From: HXMU1428-3 sp965215715
GTDB lineage: Bacteria > Pseudomonadota > Alphaproteobacteria > Rhizobiales > HXMU1428-3
Reading direction: 5' to 3'
Assembly (NCBI GenBank): GCA_965215715.1
Contig: OZ244129.1
Coordinates: 1,240,001 to 1,304,000 of the forward strand
DNA: 64,000 nucleotides
Shown: positions 54,686-63,148 of the stretch, in pieces
How the letters are laid out: every line of letters begins with the position of its first letter
How positions within the stretch are numbered: the first letter of the stretch is position 1
Program-made: the position numbers and the translations under genes
Notes under the pieces: model-generated
Told to the model about the DNA's origin: nothing
The model's input: only the letters and a program-made list of their open reading frames with translations
Databases searched by the model: none

Positions 54686-56050
54686 TTACGAGGCATTTTT
54701 AGCCTCTTTTTTGCGTTTTTGAGTTTGACGATACCGGGCCGCCCATCGGGGGAAACTGCGCCGCTCTGGCCGGGTTATGGCCAAGGCATCGGACTCTACA
54801 TCTTCTGAAATTATACTCCCAGAGCCAACATAGGCCCCCTCCCCTATGGTCACAGGGGCAATGAGGGATGAATTGGAGCCTACAAAGCTCTCAGCCCCAA
54901 TCACCGTTTTATGTTTAAAGAAACCATCATAATTGCAGGTGATGGTGCCCGCACCGATATTGGCTCCCTTGCCCACATCTGCATCACCAATATAGGTCAG
55001 GTGATTAACCTTAGCGCCCTCTTGAATGGTGGCTTTTTTCACTTCAACAAAGTTACCAATTTTAGCACCTGGGCCGACATCTGCGCCAGGGCGTAAACGG
55101 GCATAGGGGCCGATTAAGGCGCCCTCTTCTATGCTCGCGCCTTCTAAATGGCAGAAACTGTAAATATGTGCGTTATCTTTCACGGTGACATTTGGACCAA
55201 AGACCACATTGGGTTCGATGATGACATCGCGCCCAATCTTTGTGTCATGGGAAAAGAACACCGTTTCAGGGGCGATCAACGTAGCACCGTCTTGTTGGGC
55301 TTGTTTGCGTCTACGGGTTTGAAATATTTGTTCGGCCTCAGCCAGTTGGACCCTGTCATTGACACCAAGAACATCTTCTTGCGGGCAAATGCTGGCACTG
55401 GTTTTCAAACCGGCTTGGCGGGCCAGTTCAACCGCATCGGTTAAATAATATTCTTCATTGGCGTTATCGTTGCCAATTTTATCAAGCAGAGACAGCATGG
55501 TTGGGCCTTGGAAGCCCATGACGCCTGAATTACAAAATGTCACGGTGCGCTCGGATTCTGAGGCATCTTTATCTTCGCGAATGGCCAGTAACGCTCCCTC
55601 CTCATCAAGCAACAAACGCCCATAGCCTGAAGGGTCCGGGGTATCAAAGCCCAAAACGCCAACGCTCGCCCCTTGTTCAAGTTGATCAAGCAAACCTTGC
55701 AAAGCTGCTTTGGTTAAAAGGGGGGTATCGCCATAGAGCACAAGCACTTTGCCTTCATGCCCCTCTAAAGCTTGGCGGGCTTGCAAAACCGCATGAGCAG
55801 TGCCTAAGCGGTCTTTTTGGATGTAAATTTGGGCGTCAGTCTTGTGGGCAAGCACAAGGCTTTCAAGGGCTTCCATTTCTGGCCCAATCACCACGGCACA
55901 TTTTTGCGCGCCAAGGTCTTTGCCAAGATCCATGACATGACCAACCATAGATTTGCCGGCTATGGCGTGCATCACTTTGGGGTGGGCTGATTTCATGCGC
56001 GTTCCCATGCCAGCGGCAAGGACGACAACCAAAAGGGAAGATGAAGACAT
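54686..56050 (-). CDS. glmU: Bifunctional UDP-GlcNAc pyrophosphorylase/acetyltransferase GlmU
   Basis: 454 residues from the ATG at 56048-56050 (a TTG three codons earlier is less likely). The N-terminal nucleotidyltransferase shows VLAAGMGTRMKS and the VLYGDTPLL metal site; the C-terminal half is a left-handed beta-helix of hexapeptide repeats with NFVEVKKATI and HLTYIGDADVG, the acetyl-CoA side. It catalyses the last two steps to UDP-GlcNAc. Operon partner of glmS. Confidence 0.98.
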   Translation of the reverse strand: MSSSSLLVVVLAAGMGTRMKSAHPKVMHAIAGKSMVGHVMDLGKDLGAQKCAVVIGPEMEALESLVLAHKTDAQIYIQKDRLGTAHAVLQARQALEGHEGKVLVLYGDTPLLTKAALQGLLDQLEQGASVGVLGFDTPDPSGYGRLLLDEEGALLAIREDKDASESERTVTFCNSGVMGFQGPTMLSLLDKIGNDNANEEYYLTDAVELARQAGLKTSASICPQEDVLGVNDRVQLAEAEQIFQTRRRKQAQQDGATLIAPETVFFSHDTKIGRDVIIEPNVVFGPNVTVKDNAHIYSFCHLEGASIEEGALIGPYARLRPGADVGPGAKIGNFVEVKKATIQEGAKVNHLTYIGDADVGKGANIGAGTITCNYDGFFKHKTVIGAESFVGSNSSLIAPVTIGEGAYVGSGSIISEDVESDALAITRPERRSFPRWAARYRQTQKRKKEAKNAS

Positions 56051-56283
56051 CGGTTTCAAGCTCTCTAACAGCTAAAATAAGACCAGGAGGAAAATGGGTG
56101 GTTTTTATTCCTCTTTTTTGCGGAATTTATGAAAGAAATGGCTCTAAAACAATCATTTTCTCAAAATATGCGTGAAACCATACCAGATATTTTTATTCCC
56201 AATTGACCTTATTTGCCGACTCATACAGCTTTTAAGCTGGGTGCTTGTATCAATCTCAAGCGAAATATCTAAAGGACATGCCA

Positions 56284-57123
56284 ATGAGCGCGCAATCTTC
56301 TGGCACAAAATCTTCATGGGGCTATATGCTTGTTTGGATCATAGCAGGCCTTTTTGCCATTGGTTATATTGGTTCTTTATTTGATCCTTCAAAGATTATG
56401 AATGCTCAAAAACCGTCTTTAAGAGAAGACAGGACGGTTGTGATTGAAAAACACTTGGCTCAGATCAAAAAACAAATTAAATCCAGCAATGACCTTTCTA
56501 ATCAAACGCTGAACCAATTCGACGCAAAATATGCCAATCTTGAGCAAAGAATATATGCCCTTCATTCGAAGCTTTCCAAGTTAGATGACGACAATAAAAA
56601 TTTGGCCAAGCGTTTTGTACAAATTGAGGAAAGTATTGGCCCGGTTACCGGAGCGTTGGCAAAGCAGGACAAACAAAAGACCATCACACCTCCCGTTAGG
56701 CAAGAAATTAAGGCGGCGAGGGTTTTGGTGCAAGAAGTTAAGCCGCAAACAAATGTAAAACCAAAAAAGGTTGTCAAATTGGCCTCGAACATACCCGTTC
56801 CCATTTTGCGCCAACATCAAAGATCGAAACAACCCCAATTGGTGCGCACGCAATTTGCTATTTCTCTTGGCCACTATCAGAATTTACAGCAATTGCAAAA
56901 AGCTTGGCATAAAAGGGTTGAGCAGTATGGGTCTGCGCTGGGCCATTTAAAACCGCGTTACGTTACACTTGTTGTTGAGAACAAGCCGCAATATGAATTA
57001 ATCTCTGGCCCACTGACCAATGCCTTGGATGCGGCAAAAATCTGCTATCATTTGCTGCAAGGCAAAGCCTATTGTAAACAGACCATCTATCAAGGGTCTG
57101 CAATACAAAACACCTCCTTTTGA
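56284..57123 (+). CDS. Membrane-anchored coiled-coil protein with SPOR-like C-terminus
   Basis: 279 residues from the ATG at 56284, which has AAAGGA about seven bases upstream; an ATG two codons earlier is too close to that site. One membrane helix (about 13-35), then a coiled coil (about 55-120), a Pro/Lys-rich linker and a C-terminal part reading FAISLGHYQNLQQLQKAW to PQYELISGPLTNALDAAKICYHL with two cysteines. That last region follows the SPOR pattern (start F-x-x-x-LG, end GP and A-x-x-C). If right, it is a second peptidoglycan-binding protein near glmSU. No named family is recognised. Confidence 0.6.
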   Translation: MSAQSSGTKSSWGYMLVWIIAGLFAIGYIGSLFDPSKIMNAQKPSLREDRTVVIEKHLAQIKKQIKSSNDLSNQTLNQFDAKYANLEQRIYALHSKLSKLDDDNKNLAKRFVQIEESIGPVTGALAKQDKQKTITPPVRQEIKAARVLVQEVKPQTNVKPKKVVKLASNIPVPILRQHQRSKQPQLVRTQFAISLGHYQNLQQLQKAWHKRVEQYGSALGHLKPRYVTLVVENKPQYELISGPLTNALDAAKICYHLLQGKAYCKQTIYQGSAIQNTSF

Positions 57124-57150
57124 TATCCACTCAAAAGAAGGTGTTTTTTT
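57107..57150 (+). terminator. Terminator overlapping the end of the SPOR-like gene
   Basis: A 17-base arm (57107-57123) pairs with 57131-57147 with one mismatch and a seven-base loop, followed by T residues up to 57150. The left arm includes the gene's last codons and TGA stop. It also faces the convergent metallopeptidase gene. Confidence 0.9.
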
Positions 57151-57180
57151 AAAATTATTTTTTTTATTCTTAATTTTCTC

Positions 57181-58194
57181 TTACAGCTGAGAGGCATTAA
57201 AGGTGTCACAGGATCTCATATTGCCTGTGTCATAGCCTCGTTTAAACCAACGCATGCGCTGTTCTGAAGTGCCATGGGTGAAGGCTTCTGGCACCACACG
57301 GCCTTGGGTTTGGCGCTGAATGTTATCATCCCCAATTTTAGAAGCTGCATTGAGCGCTTCTTCCAAATCGCCATCTTCCAAAATTTGATTGCTTGCATCA
57401 GCATGGCGCGCCCAAAGCCCGGCAAAACAATCGGCTTGCAATTCCATGCGAACCTGCAAAGCATTGGCTGCTCGCTTGCCTATACGCGTTTTTTGCGCCT
57501 GGACTTGGCCCGCTATCCCTAAAAGCGTTTGCACATGATGGCCGACTTCATGGGCAATCACATAGGCCTGGGCAAAGTCACCAGGGGCGCCAAATTTTCG
57601 TTTTAACTCGCCATAAAAATGCAAATCGACATAAACCTTTTGATCAAGAGGGCAATAGAACGGCCCCATTGCCCGCATGCCGGGCCCACATTGTGATTGT
57701 GTGTATTGTTCAAACAATCTCAGTTTAGGTTCTTTATATGTGCGGCCCATTTGTCGGAAAATTTTATGCCAGACCAGTTCCGTTTCTCGCAGGACAACAG
57801 CTGTGAACTTGCCCATCTCATCTTTCATCTCAGCTGTTTTGGGACGCGGCGCGCCAAGTTGGCTTTCTCCTGGGGCGCGGAAATCTTTACCCGTATCTGG
57901 GAATGGGTCGATGTCAATTTTTGGAGATTGGGGGGATTGTTGGCGCTCAATTTGTGGGAACTGGCCTTGCCCGCCAGCGATTTCACGCAAAATCAACCCT
58001 GGGTCGCATTTGCCTGTAAAATACATAAAGGCAAGTAATATTAAAATTGTCCAGATGCTAATGCCGCCACCACGTTTGCCTGGCATGCGGATGGTGCGCC
58101 CCTTGCCCCCTGGCAAGGGAAATCCAAATCGGCCGCCGCCACGCCCGCGATGATCTTCAATATTACGGCTGCCTTCGCGATCTCTCCAACGCAT
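57181..58194 (-). CDS. YpfJ-type neutral zinc metallopeptidase
   Basis: 337 residues: a basic, glycine-rich N-terminus, one membrane helix (about 45-60) and a zinc-protease domain with HEVGHHVQ (HExxH near 213) and the downstream ELQADCFAGLWA glutamate. The opening MRWRDREGSRNIEDHRG and the C-terminal THGTSEQRMRWFKRGYDTG are the fingerprint of the YpfJ/YPFJ family of putative neutral metallopeptidases. Its substrate is unknown; the catalytic domain is predicted to face the periplasm. Confidence 0.93.
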   Translation of the reverse strand: MRWRDREGSRNIEDHRGRGGGRFGFPLPGGKGRTIRMPGKRGGGISIWTILILLAFMYFTGKCDPGLILREIAGGQGQFPQIERQQSPQSPKIDIDPFPDTGKDFRAPGESQLGAPRPKTAEMKDEMGKFTAVVLRETELVWHKIFRQMGRTYKEPKLRLFEQYTQSQCGPGMRAMGPFYCPLDQKVYVDLHFYGELKRKFGAPGDFAQAYVIAHEVGHHVQTLLGIAGQVQAQKTRIGKRAANALQVRMELQADCFAGLWARHADASNQILEDGDLEEALNAASKIGDDNIQRQTQGRVVPEAFTHGTSEQRMRWFKRGYDTGNMRSCDTFNASQL

Positions 58195-58660
58195 GACTTA
58201 TCCCTTCCCTCTTTTATTTGCTTTTACTGGCTTTATTTCATTCATCAGCCCATCTTATCTTTTTATATGCTGATGCCCTGAATGTGCCAAAGCTGCGAAA
58301 AACACATTTTAAAAAATTATTTTTGCATTTACCACACTTACTTATCACTCAACCAGAATTAATAGATAAATGGAAGAATTTTCTATAACTCAACCGGCTA
58401 ACTCCTTCTAAGCATTTAATGAATGTTGTTTTAAATTCAAGCTATGCCCCCCCTCTTTTTCTCCTGGATTATATTATTTATTCAAAGCGCTATGAAAAGA
58501 TAAGCTTTTGTAACCATTTATGTTTCATGATTATTACAAATGTTTAATTTGAGGAAATGGGTAAGATAATTTACAACTCAATTTATCGGAATTATTTGAC
58601 GCTACATTTTAAATTTTTTGCAAGAGACACCAAACCATTTTTCATTCGGGAGCCATTACA
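58195..58660. other. Non-coding gap before the DUF4189 gene
   Basis: These 466 AT-rich bases lie between two divergently read genes. No open frame of note, hairpin or clear promoter is seen. GGGAG about ten bases before the downstream ATG is a usable ribosome-binding site. Confidence 0.4.
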
Positions 58661-59050
58661 ATGTATAAATTAAAAACCATAAAACTGATCATTATGGCCT
58701 TAACAACCAGCTTTTTGATCGCTGCGAGCTCTAGCCATGCTAGCGCTAAAAATTATTATGGCGCGATTGCCTATTCTCCTTCCACTCAAGCCATGGGCTG
58801 GGCTTATGATTACAATACTAAATGGGCTGCCAATAATGCGGCGCTTAAAAAATGCCGCAAACATGCCTCTGATTGCCGCATTGCCACTTGGTTTAGAAAT
58901 GCTTGCGGTGCCATTGCTGTAGGAGGAAATGGTGGCTGGGGGGCTCATTGGGGTCACTCTGTTAAGAATGCCAAATGGAAGGCACGCAAGACCTGTAAAC
59001 GTCATGACAGTTATTGCAAGGTTCGCCGCTGGGTATGTACAACCCGTTAA
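58661..59050 (+). CDS. Small exported DUF4189 protein
   Basis: 129 residues with a signal peptide (hydrophobic about 8-22, cleavage near SHASA). The mature part is small, basic and rich in Trp and Cys (YYGAIAYSPSTQAMGWAYDY, AALKKC, then two more cysteine pairs), the pattern of DUF4189 proteins. Six cysteines could form three disulfides in the periplasm. Function is unknown; some homologues are annotated as secreted or stress-related. It is followed by its own terminator. Confidence 0.75.
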   Translation: MYKLKTIKLIIMALTTSFLIAASSSHASAKNYYGAIAYSPSTQAMGWAYDYNTKWAANNAALKKCRKHASDCRIATWFRNACGAIAVGGNGGWGAHWGHSVKNAKWKARKTCKRHDSYCKVRRWVCTTR

Positions 59051-59077
59051 AATAACTATCCCTTTTCTCAAGTCTTT

Positions 59078-59111
59078 AAAAAGGTGGTCTTTCACAAGAT
59101 CACCTTTTTTT
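59078..59111 (+). terminator. Rho-independent terminator of the DUF4189 gene
   Basis: An arm at 59078-59091 (AAAAAGGTGGTCTT) pairs with 59096-59109 with one G-T pair and a four-base loop, followed by T residues. It lies 28 bases after the stop codon and separates this gene from msrB. Confidence 0.9.
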
Positions 59112-59206
59112 GATGCGTCTTGTTTGGTGAGTGGCCTCAGCCTATATTATGCTCAACAGCCTATTTTAGATTTTGCGTTTTTAAATTAGCAAAGAAGCAT
59201 GACACT

Positions 59207-59659
59207 ATGAGCAGTGAATATAAAAAAGACCTTGATACCGTTTCTAATTTAACGGCGGAGCAATATCGTATCACCCAAGAAGATGGAACTGAGGCCCCGT
59301 TCCAAAATGAATTTTGCGACCATAAGCAAACCGGCCTTTATGTTGATGTTGTCTCTGGTGAACCTTTATTTGCCTCTCATGATAAATTTGACTCTGGCAC
59401 GGGGTGGCCAAGTTTTACAAAGCCTGTTGCTGACAATGTTGTTGAGAAATTTGATGATAGCCATGGTATGCGTCGTACCGAGGTGCGCTCAAAGCATGGC
59501 AATAGCCATCTGGGTCATGTGTTCCCCGATGGGCCGGTTGAGACAACCGGGCTTCGCTATTGCATTAACTCTGCTGCCCTAAGATTTATTCCTGTCTCTG
59601 AATTAGAGAGCTCTGGTTATGGGGCTTATCTTCACTTGTTTGAAGAGGAGCAAAGCTGA
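59207..59659 (+). CDS. msrB: Methionine-R-sulfoxide reductase MsrB
   Basis: 150 residues from the ATG at 59207; an upstream in-frame start at 59120 lacks homologous sequence. Reduces the R epimer of methionine sulfoxide. The GTGWPSF and HLGHVFPDGP motifs and the catalytic cysteine in RYCINSAAL are present. The two CxxC zinc sites of many MsrB proteins are absent, as in the zinc-free subgroup. Its TGA shares a base with the msrA ATG, so the pair is translationally coupled. Confidence 0.96.
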   Translation: MSSEYKKDLDTVSNLTAEQYRITQEDGTEAPFQNEFCDHKQTGLYVDVVSGEPLFASHDKFDSGTGWPSFTKPVADNVVEKFDDSHGMRRTEVRSKHGNSHLGHVFPDGPVETTGLRYCINSAALRFIPVSELESSGYGAYLHLFEEEQS

Positions 59660-60192
59660 TGAGTGCTCAAGAAACAGCCCTACTTGCAGGTGGGTGTTTT
59701 TGGGGAATGCAGGATCTTATCCGCAAACAAGCTGGTGTGCTTTCCACACGGGTTGGTTATACTGGTGGCACTTTAGAGAACGCAACTTATGATGATGTGA
59801 AAACCGGCACCACGGGCCATGCAGAGGCCATAGAAGTTGTGTTTGATCCAGAGCAATTAACCTATCGTGATTTGCTCGCTCTTTTTTTCCAAATCCATGA
59901 CCCAACAACGATTAACCAGCAAGGCAATGATCGGGGTACACAATATCGCTCTGCCATCTTTTATACCAGCCAAGACCAACAGCAAACAGCGCTAGAGACA
60001 ATTGAAGATGTGGAACGCTCAGGGCTTTGGCCTGGGAAAGTTGTGACCCAGCTTTTACCTGCAGGTGCTTTTTGGCAGGCTGAAGAGGTGCATCAAGATT
60101 ATCTAGAGCGTAATCCCTTTGGCTATACATGCCATTTTCCAAGGGCTGATTGGACATTACCCTCTAAAGCGTGCCCCCCTAAAAAAACGTAA
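59659..60192 (+). CDS. msrA: Methionine-S-sulfoxide reductase MsrA
   Basis: 177 residues; reduces the S epimer of methionine sulfoxide. The catalytic GCFWG lies at 12-16, followed by GYTGG, GHAEAIEVVFDP and YRSAIF. The resolving cysteines expected near the C-terminus may be those in YTCHF and KACPP. It begins inside the stop codon of msrB. Confidence 0.97.
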   Translation: MSAQETALLAGGCFWGMQDLIRKQAGVLSTRVGYTGGTLENATYDDVKTGTTGHAEAIEVVFDPEQLTYRDLLALFFQIHDPTTINQQGNDRGTQYRSAIFYTSQDQQQTALETIEDVERSGLWPGKVVTQLLPAGAFWQAEEVHQDYLERNPFGYTCHFPRADWTLPSKACPPKKT

Positions 60193-60193
60193 A

Positions 60194-60222
60194 CCCCCAA
60201 AACTGCTTTCCAGTTTTGGGGG
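60194..60222. terminator. Hairpin after msrA
   Basis: CCCCCAAAACTG (60194-60205) and CAGTTTTGGGGG (60211-60222) form a perfect 12-bp stem two bases after the msrA stop. No T-run follows on the plus strand. On the minus strand the downstream sequence has a T-rich stretch about ten bases away. It probably ends transcription from msrA, and perhaps from the convergent cytochrome gene. Confidence 0.75.
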
Positions 60223-60306
60223 CTTGCTAGAATGAGACTCTTGTTACACAAGCTCTCGTTCATTTTAAACCTTAAATAGGCACAGGAAGGAATGCCTTTT
60301 ATCGGT

Positions 60307-60723
60307 TTACCATTTGCCAAGAGACTTAATATAAGAAACCAATTCCCAAATTTCTTCAGAGCTAAATGTTGAGCCCCAAGATGGCATTGGAGATTTGGCA
60401 CCAGCACCGCCATCGCGGATGGTTTTGTAAACATATTGCTCATCAAGACCTTCACGACCAACGAACAGCACAGGGTCTTTACCATGGCACCAGGCGGCAC
60501 AAGTCACGTTGAATTGCTTTTTGCCTGATTCAATGCGTTTTGGATCCTTGATATCAAAAGGAGCTTTTTCAGCCGCTTCAGGTGGGGCATCATCAGCCAT
60601 GACTGTTTTGGGTTCACCTGCAATTGCTGAAGATCCGTTTGCAGCCGCAAAAAGAAACATTGAAGCGACCAATAGGGGTCCAACTCCCCCTTTCCCCAGC
60701 GTGAATTTATTTTTGTTTTGCAT
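60307..60723 (-). CDS. Small c-type cytochrome with CX3CH haem motif, likely partner of the PQQ dehydrogenase
   Basis: 138 residues: a signal peptide ending near SSAIAGE, an acidic/proline linker and a small cytochrome domain. The only two cysteines are Cys75 and Cys79 with His80, so the haem motif reads CAAWCH, CX3CH rather than CX2CH. Met113 in SPMPSW is the probable sixth ligand, and EEIWELVSYIKSL is the usual C-terminal helix. It is oriented like the PQQ dehydrogenase gene 282 bases upstream, and would be the natural electron acceptor, as cytochrome cL is for methanol dehydrogenases. A hairpin and a terminator lie between, so it may be transcribed separately. Confidence 0.8.
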   Translation of the reverse strand: MQNKNKFTLGKGGVGPLLVASMFLFAAANGSSAIAGEPKTVMADDAPPEAAEKAPFDIKDPKRIESGKKQFNVTCAAWCHGKDPVLFVGREGLDEQYVYKTIRDGGAGAKSPMPSWGSTFSSEEIWELVSYIKSLGKW

Positions 60724-60888
60724 ACCTTTTCCTTAAATTGCTTACAAAAAAACAAAGTTGCCCATCCAAAGTCACCTGGCTTAAATCTTAGTGATTTATT
60801 GAGGCCATTCTATGCCGTGCACGTACAAAAACGTTACTTAACACAGACTTATTCAGGGGGTCTCAAAAAGCTTTTAAGACACTTTCTT

Positions 60889-60929
60889 AATTGCCTAAGT
60901 GGCAACAATAAATTGCCACTTAGGCAATT
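60889..60929. repeat. Perfect 17-bp inverted repeat between the cytochrome and PQQ dehydrogenase genes
   Basis: AATTGCCTAAGTGGCAA (60889-60905) and its exact complement (60913-60929) enclose a seven-base loop. No T-run follows directly on either strand. It sits between the dehydrogenase terminator and the cytochrome gene, so it could be an RNA-stabilising hairpin, a second terminator or a protein-binding dyad. Confidence 0.75.
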
Positions 60930-60930
60930 G

Positions 60931-60981
60931 AAAAACAGTGACCTCCCTAACAACACTTTTCATTGTTGGAAGGGAGGCCAC
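60931..60981 (-). terminator. Probable terminator of the PQQ dehydrogenase gene
   Basis: Read on the minus strand, GTGGCCTCCCT (complement of 60971-60981) pairs with AGGGAGGTCAC (complement of 60938-60948), including one G-U pair, and is followed by TGTTTTT (complement of 60931-60937). An inner TTGTT/AACAA pairing with a bulge extends the stem. It lies 24 bases past the stop codon. Confidence 0.75.
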
Positions 60982-61004
60982 AAGTCTTAAATCAGCAACT
61001 TGGT

Positions 61005-63008
61005 TTAGTCGCTTACTTGTACGCCGACAAGCTCAGATGGAACACCAGCACCGCCAACAGGAACAGCTACATACTGTTTGCCACCGGCTTTGTAGGTGAT
61101 GATGCCACCAAAAGCGCCAGAAACAGGTAATTTCACTTCAGAAAGGATATCACCGGTTTTAGGATCATAAGCATATAGATTGTTATCTGTTTGATCCTTT
61201 TCAGCTTTTGTTTGGCCAATCAAGGCGTTATTGCGAGTGTTTGTACCAAGAATGTCAACGTCACCGTTTGGTGCAAGGAAGATGACATTATCAGTAATCG
61301 CAATAAAGCTTTGGTGAGGCATGCCAACAGCTTTTAGGCCAGCCTTTTTAATTGCTGGGTGGTTGATAGGACCACGGCCAGCTGGCACACTCCATAGGTA
61401 TTCACCTGTGTTCATGTCCAACGCTTTCAAGGTTGAATATGGTGGTTTGAACAAAGGCAAGCCATCAGGACCAGCAACACCATGCCAAGTACCTGTGTAC
61501 TTAAATGGCGACTTTGCTGTGTCTTCTGTTAGCTTTTTAGCTTTAATACCAAATGGAATGGTGAATGAAGGTACGTAAGCAATCCCTGTTTTAGGATTGT
61601 GAGCAACACCAGCCCAGCTTACGCCGCCCAACACACCAGGCACCATCATAGTACCAGCGCCTTTTTCACATGGCGGTGTGAACAAAGGACCTGTGCAATA
61701 GCGATCAAAGATCTTCTTGGCTTCTTTTCTCAACTCAGGAGTAAAGTCAACCAAGTTTTTCTCAAATGCGCCTTGCAATACATATGGCTTTGGCTTTGTT
61801 GGAACAGGCTGAGTTTTTGCATAATACTCGCCAGGCACGTTTCCTTTTGGAATTGCCTTTTCTTCAATTGGCCAAATTGGCTTACCAGTTACACGGTCAA
61901 ATGCATAAGCATAACCTTGCTTTGTAAACTGAACAGCAGCTTTAATTTTTTTGCCGCCAACAGTTATATCCATCAAGTTTGGACCAGTTGGTAGGTCATA
62001 GTCCAATAGATCGTGGTGTACGAACTGGAAATGCCATTTTTTCTGGCCAGTTTTAGCGTCGATTGCAACAAGAGACTGTGAGTACAGGTTGTCGCCAGGA
62101 CGCTCATGTCCAGCAAAGTCATTGGTTGGTGAACTAAAGGCTGCATAAACAATGCCTAGCTCATCATCACATGTTGCACGAGACCACATGTTAGAGCCAC
62201 CAATCCACTCATTGGATTTGTTGCCCCATGTACCTGCTGCTTCATCATTTGAAAGCGGTGGGTTATGGAAAATCCAATTGCGCTTACCAGTTTCAACATC
62301 GATACCAACGATGTCCCCTGGAGGGTGATTCTTGAACGGAATCGCACCGGTTGCAAATGAGTCGAACACACCAAGACTTGGAATGATCTTACCACCGCAT
62401 ACGACCGGAGGGCTGTCAGTCATGATAAGGTCACGAGCAACAGCTCTGCGTGTACCATTATTGGCCATATCAAAACGACCTTTGTCACCCCAGCTTTCAA
62501 CCAATTGGCCTGTTTTGGCGTCAACCAAAACTAGATAACCATTTGATGTTGGCGCTAGAATGCGTCCTTTTCCACCTTGCTGAATGTAAGTTACACCGCG
62601 CTGGATATAACCAAGGTTAGACATTTGGTAATTTTCATACCCGCCTGGATCGAATGTCCAGATTTGTTTGCCAGTCTTACCATCAATGGCAGCTAGCATA
62701 CCAAGACCTGAGTTTGTGTAAAGCACACCATCGATTGCCAATGGGGTTGTTTCGTTTACCCAAGTACGAAGGTCAGGGTTGGTTGTTGAAAGTTCCGCGT
62801 CGGGCAATTTATATCGCCAGACAACTTTCATGTTTTTAACGGATTTTTTCGTTGCCAGACCATTTGCTAAATAGCGTGACGCGGCTTTATCACCATTATA
62901 CTCAACCCAGTCACCATCTTTGGCAACAGTTGGCTGAGATAAGGATGTAGCACCAAGCAGGGCCAGGGCCCCGGCTAACGCTATACCTCGACTACGTTTT
63001 ATATGCAT
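61005..63008 (-). CDS. Periplasmic PQQ-dependent dehydrogenase, glucose-dehydrogenase-like
   Basis: 667 residues with a signal peptide (hydrophobic 8-22, cleavage near TVAK) and repeated tryptophan-docking motifs of the eight-bladed quinoprotein propeller (TGKQIWTFD, TGKRNWIF, TGQKKWHFQ, TGKPIWPIE, TGEYLWSVP). The signature HHDLLDYD (331-338) is of the glucose/quinate dehydrogenase type; the methanol and XoxF type has PHDEWD, and the adjacent Cys-Cys pair of those enzymes is absent. The multi-helix membrane domain of E. coli Gcd is also absent, so the enzyme is soluble. The oxidised substrate is unknown. GGGAGG lies six bases before the ATG. A sigma54-type promoter precedes it. Confidence 0.85.
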   Translation of the reverse strand: MHIKRSRGIALAGALALLGATSLSQPTVAKDGDWVEYNGDKAASRYLANGLATKKSVKNMKVVWRYKLPDAELSTTNPDLRTWVNETTPLAIDGVLYTNSGLGMLAAIDGKTGKQIWTFDPGGYENYQMSNLGYIQRGVTYIQQGGKGRILAPTSNGYLVLVDAKTGQLVESWGDKGRFDMANNGTRRAVARDLIMTDSPPVVCGGKIIPSLGVFDSFATGAIPFKNHPPGDIVGIDVETGKRNWIFHNPPLSNDEAAGTWGNKSNEWIGGSNMWSRATCDDELGIVYAAFSSPTNDFAGHERPGDNLYSQSLVAIDAKTGQKKWHFQFVHHDLLDYDLPTGPNLMDITVGGKKIKAAVQFTKQGYAYAFDRVTGKPIWPIEEKAIPKGNVPGEYYAKTQPVPTKPKPYVLQGAFEKNLVDFTPELRKEAKKIFDRYCTGPLFTPPCEKGAGTMMVPGVLGGVSWAGVAHNPKTGIAYVPSFTIPFGIKAKKLTEDTAKSPFKYTGTWHGVAGPDGLPLFKPPYSTLKALDMNTGEYLWSVPAGRGPINHPAIKKAGLKAVGMPHQSFIAITDNVIFLAPNGDVDILGTNTRNNALIGQTKAEKDQTDNNLYAYDPKTGDILSEVKLPVSGAFGGIITYKAGGKQYVAVPVGGAGVPSELVGVQVSD

Positions 63009-63148
63009 ATAATACCTCCCAGTAATATAATGTTATTTTTAAATCCTAACTTGATGGGGGTGAAAATAAAAAGGAGAAAAATCTCAACTTTTGACCCATC
63101 AAAATGGTAATAAAAACACTTTCCCTCTCACAGCACCTTTAATTTAAA

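Noticed and set aside
61005..63008. Methanol dehydrogenase XoxF or MxaF
   Set aside because: The PHDEWD-type motif and the adjacent cysteine pair of those enzymes are missing; the HHDLLDYD motif places it with the glucose-dehydrogenase group.
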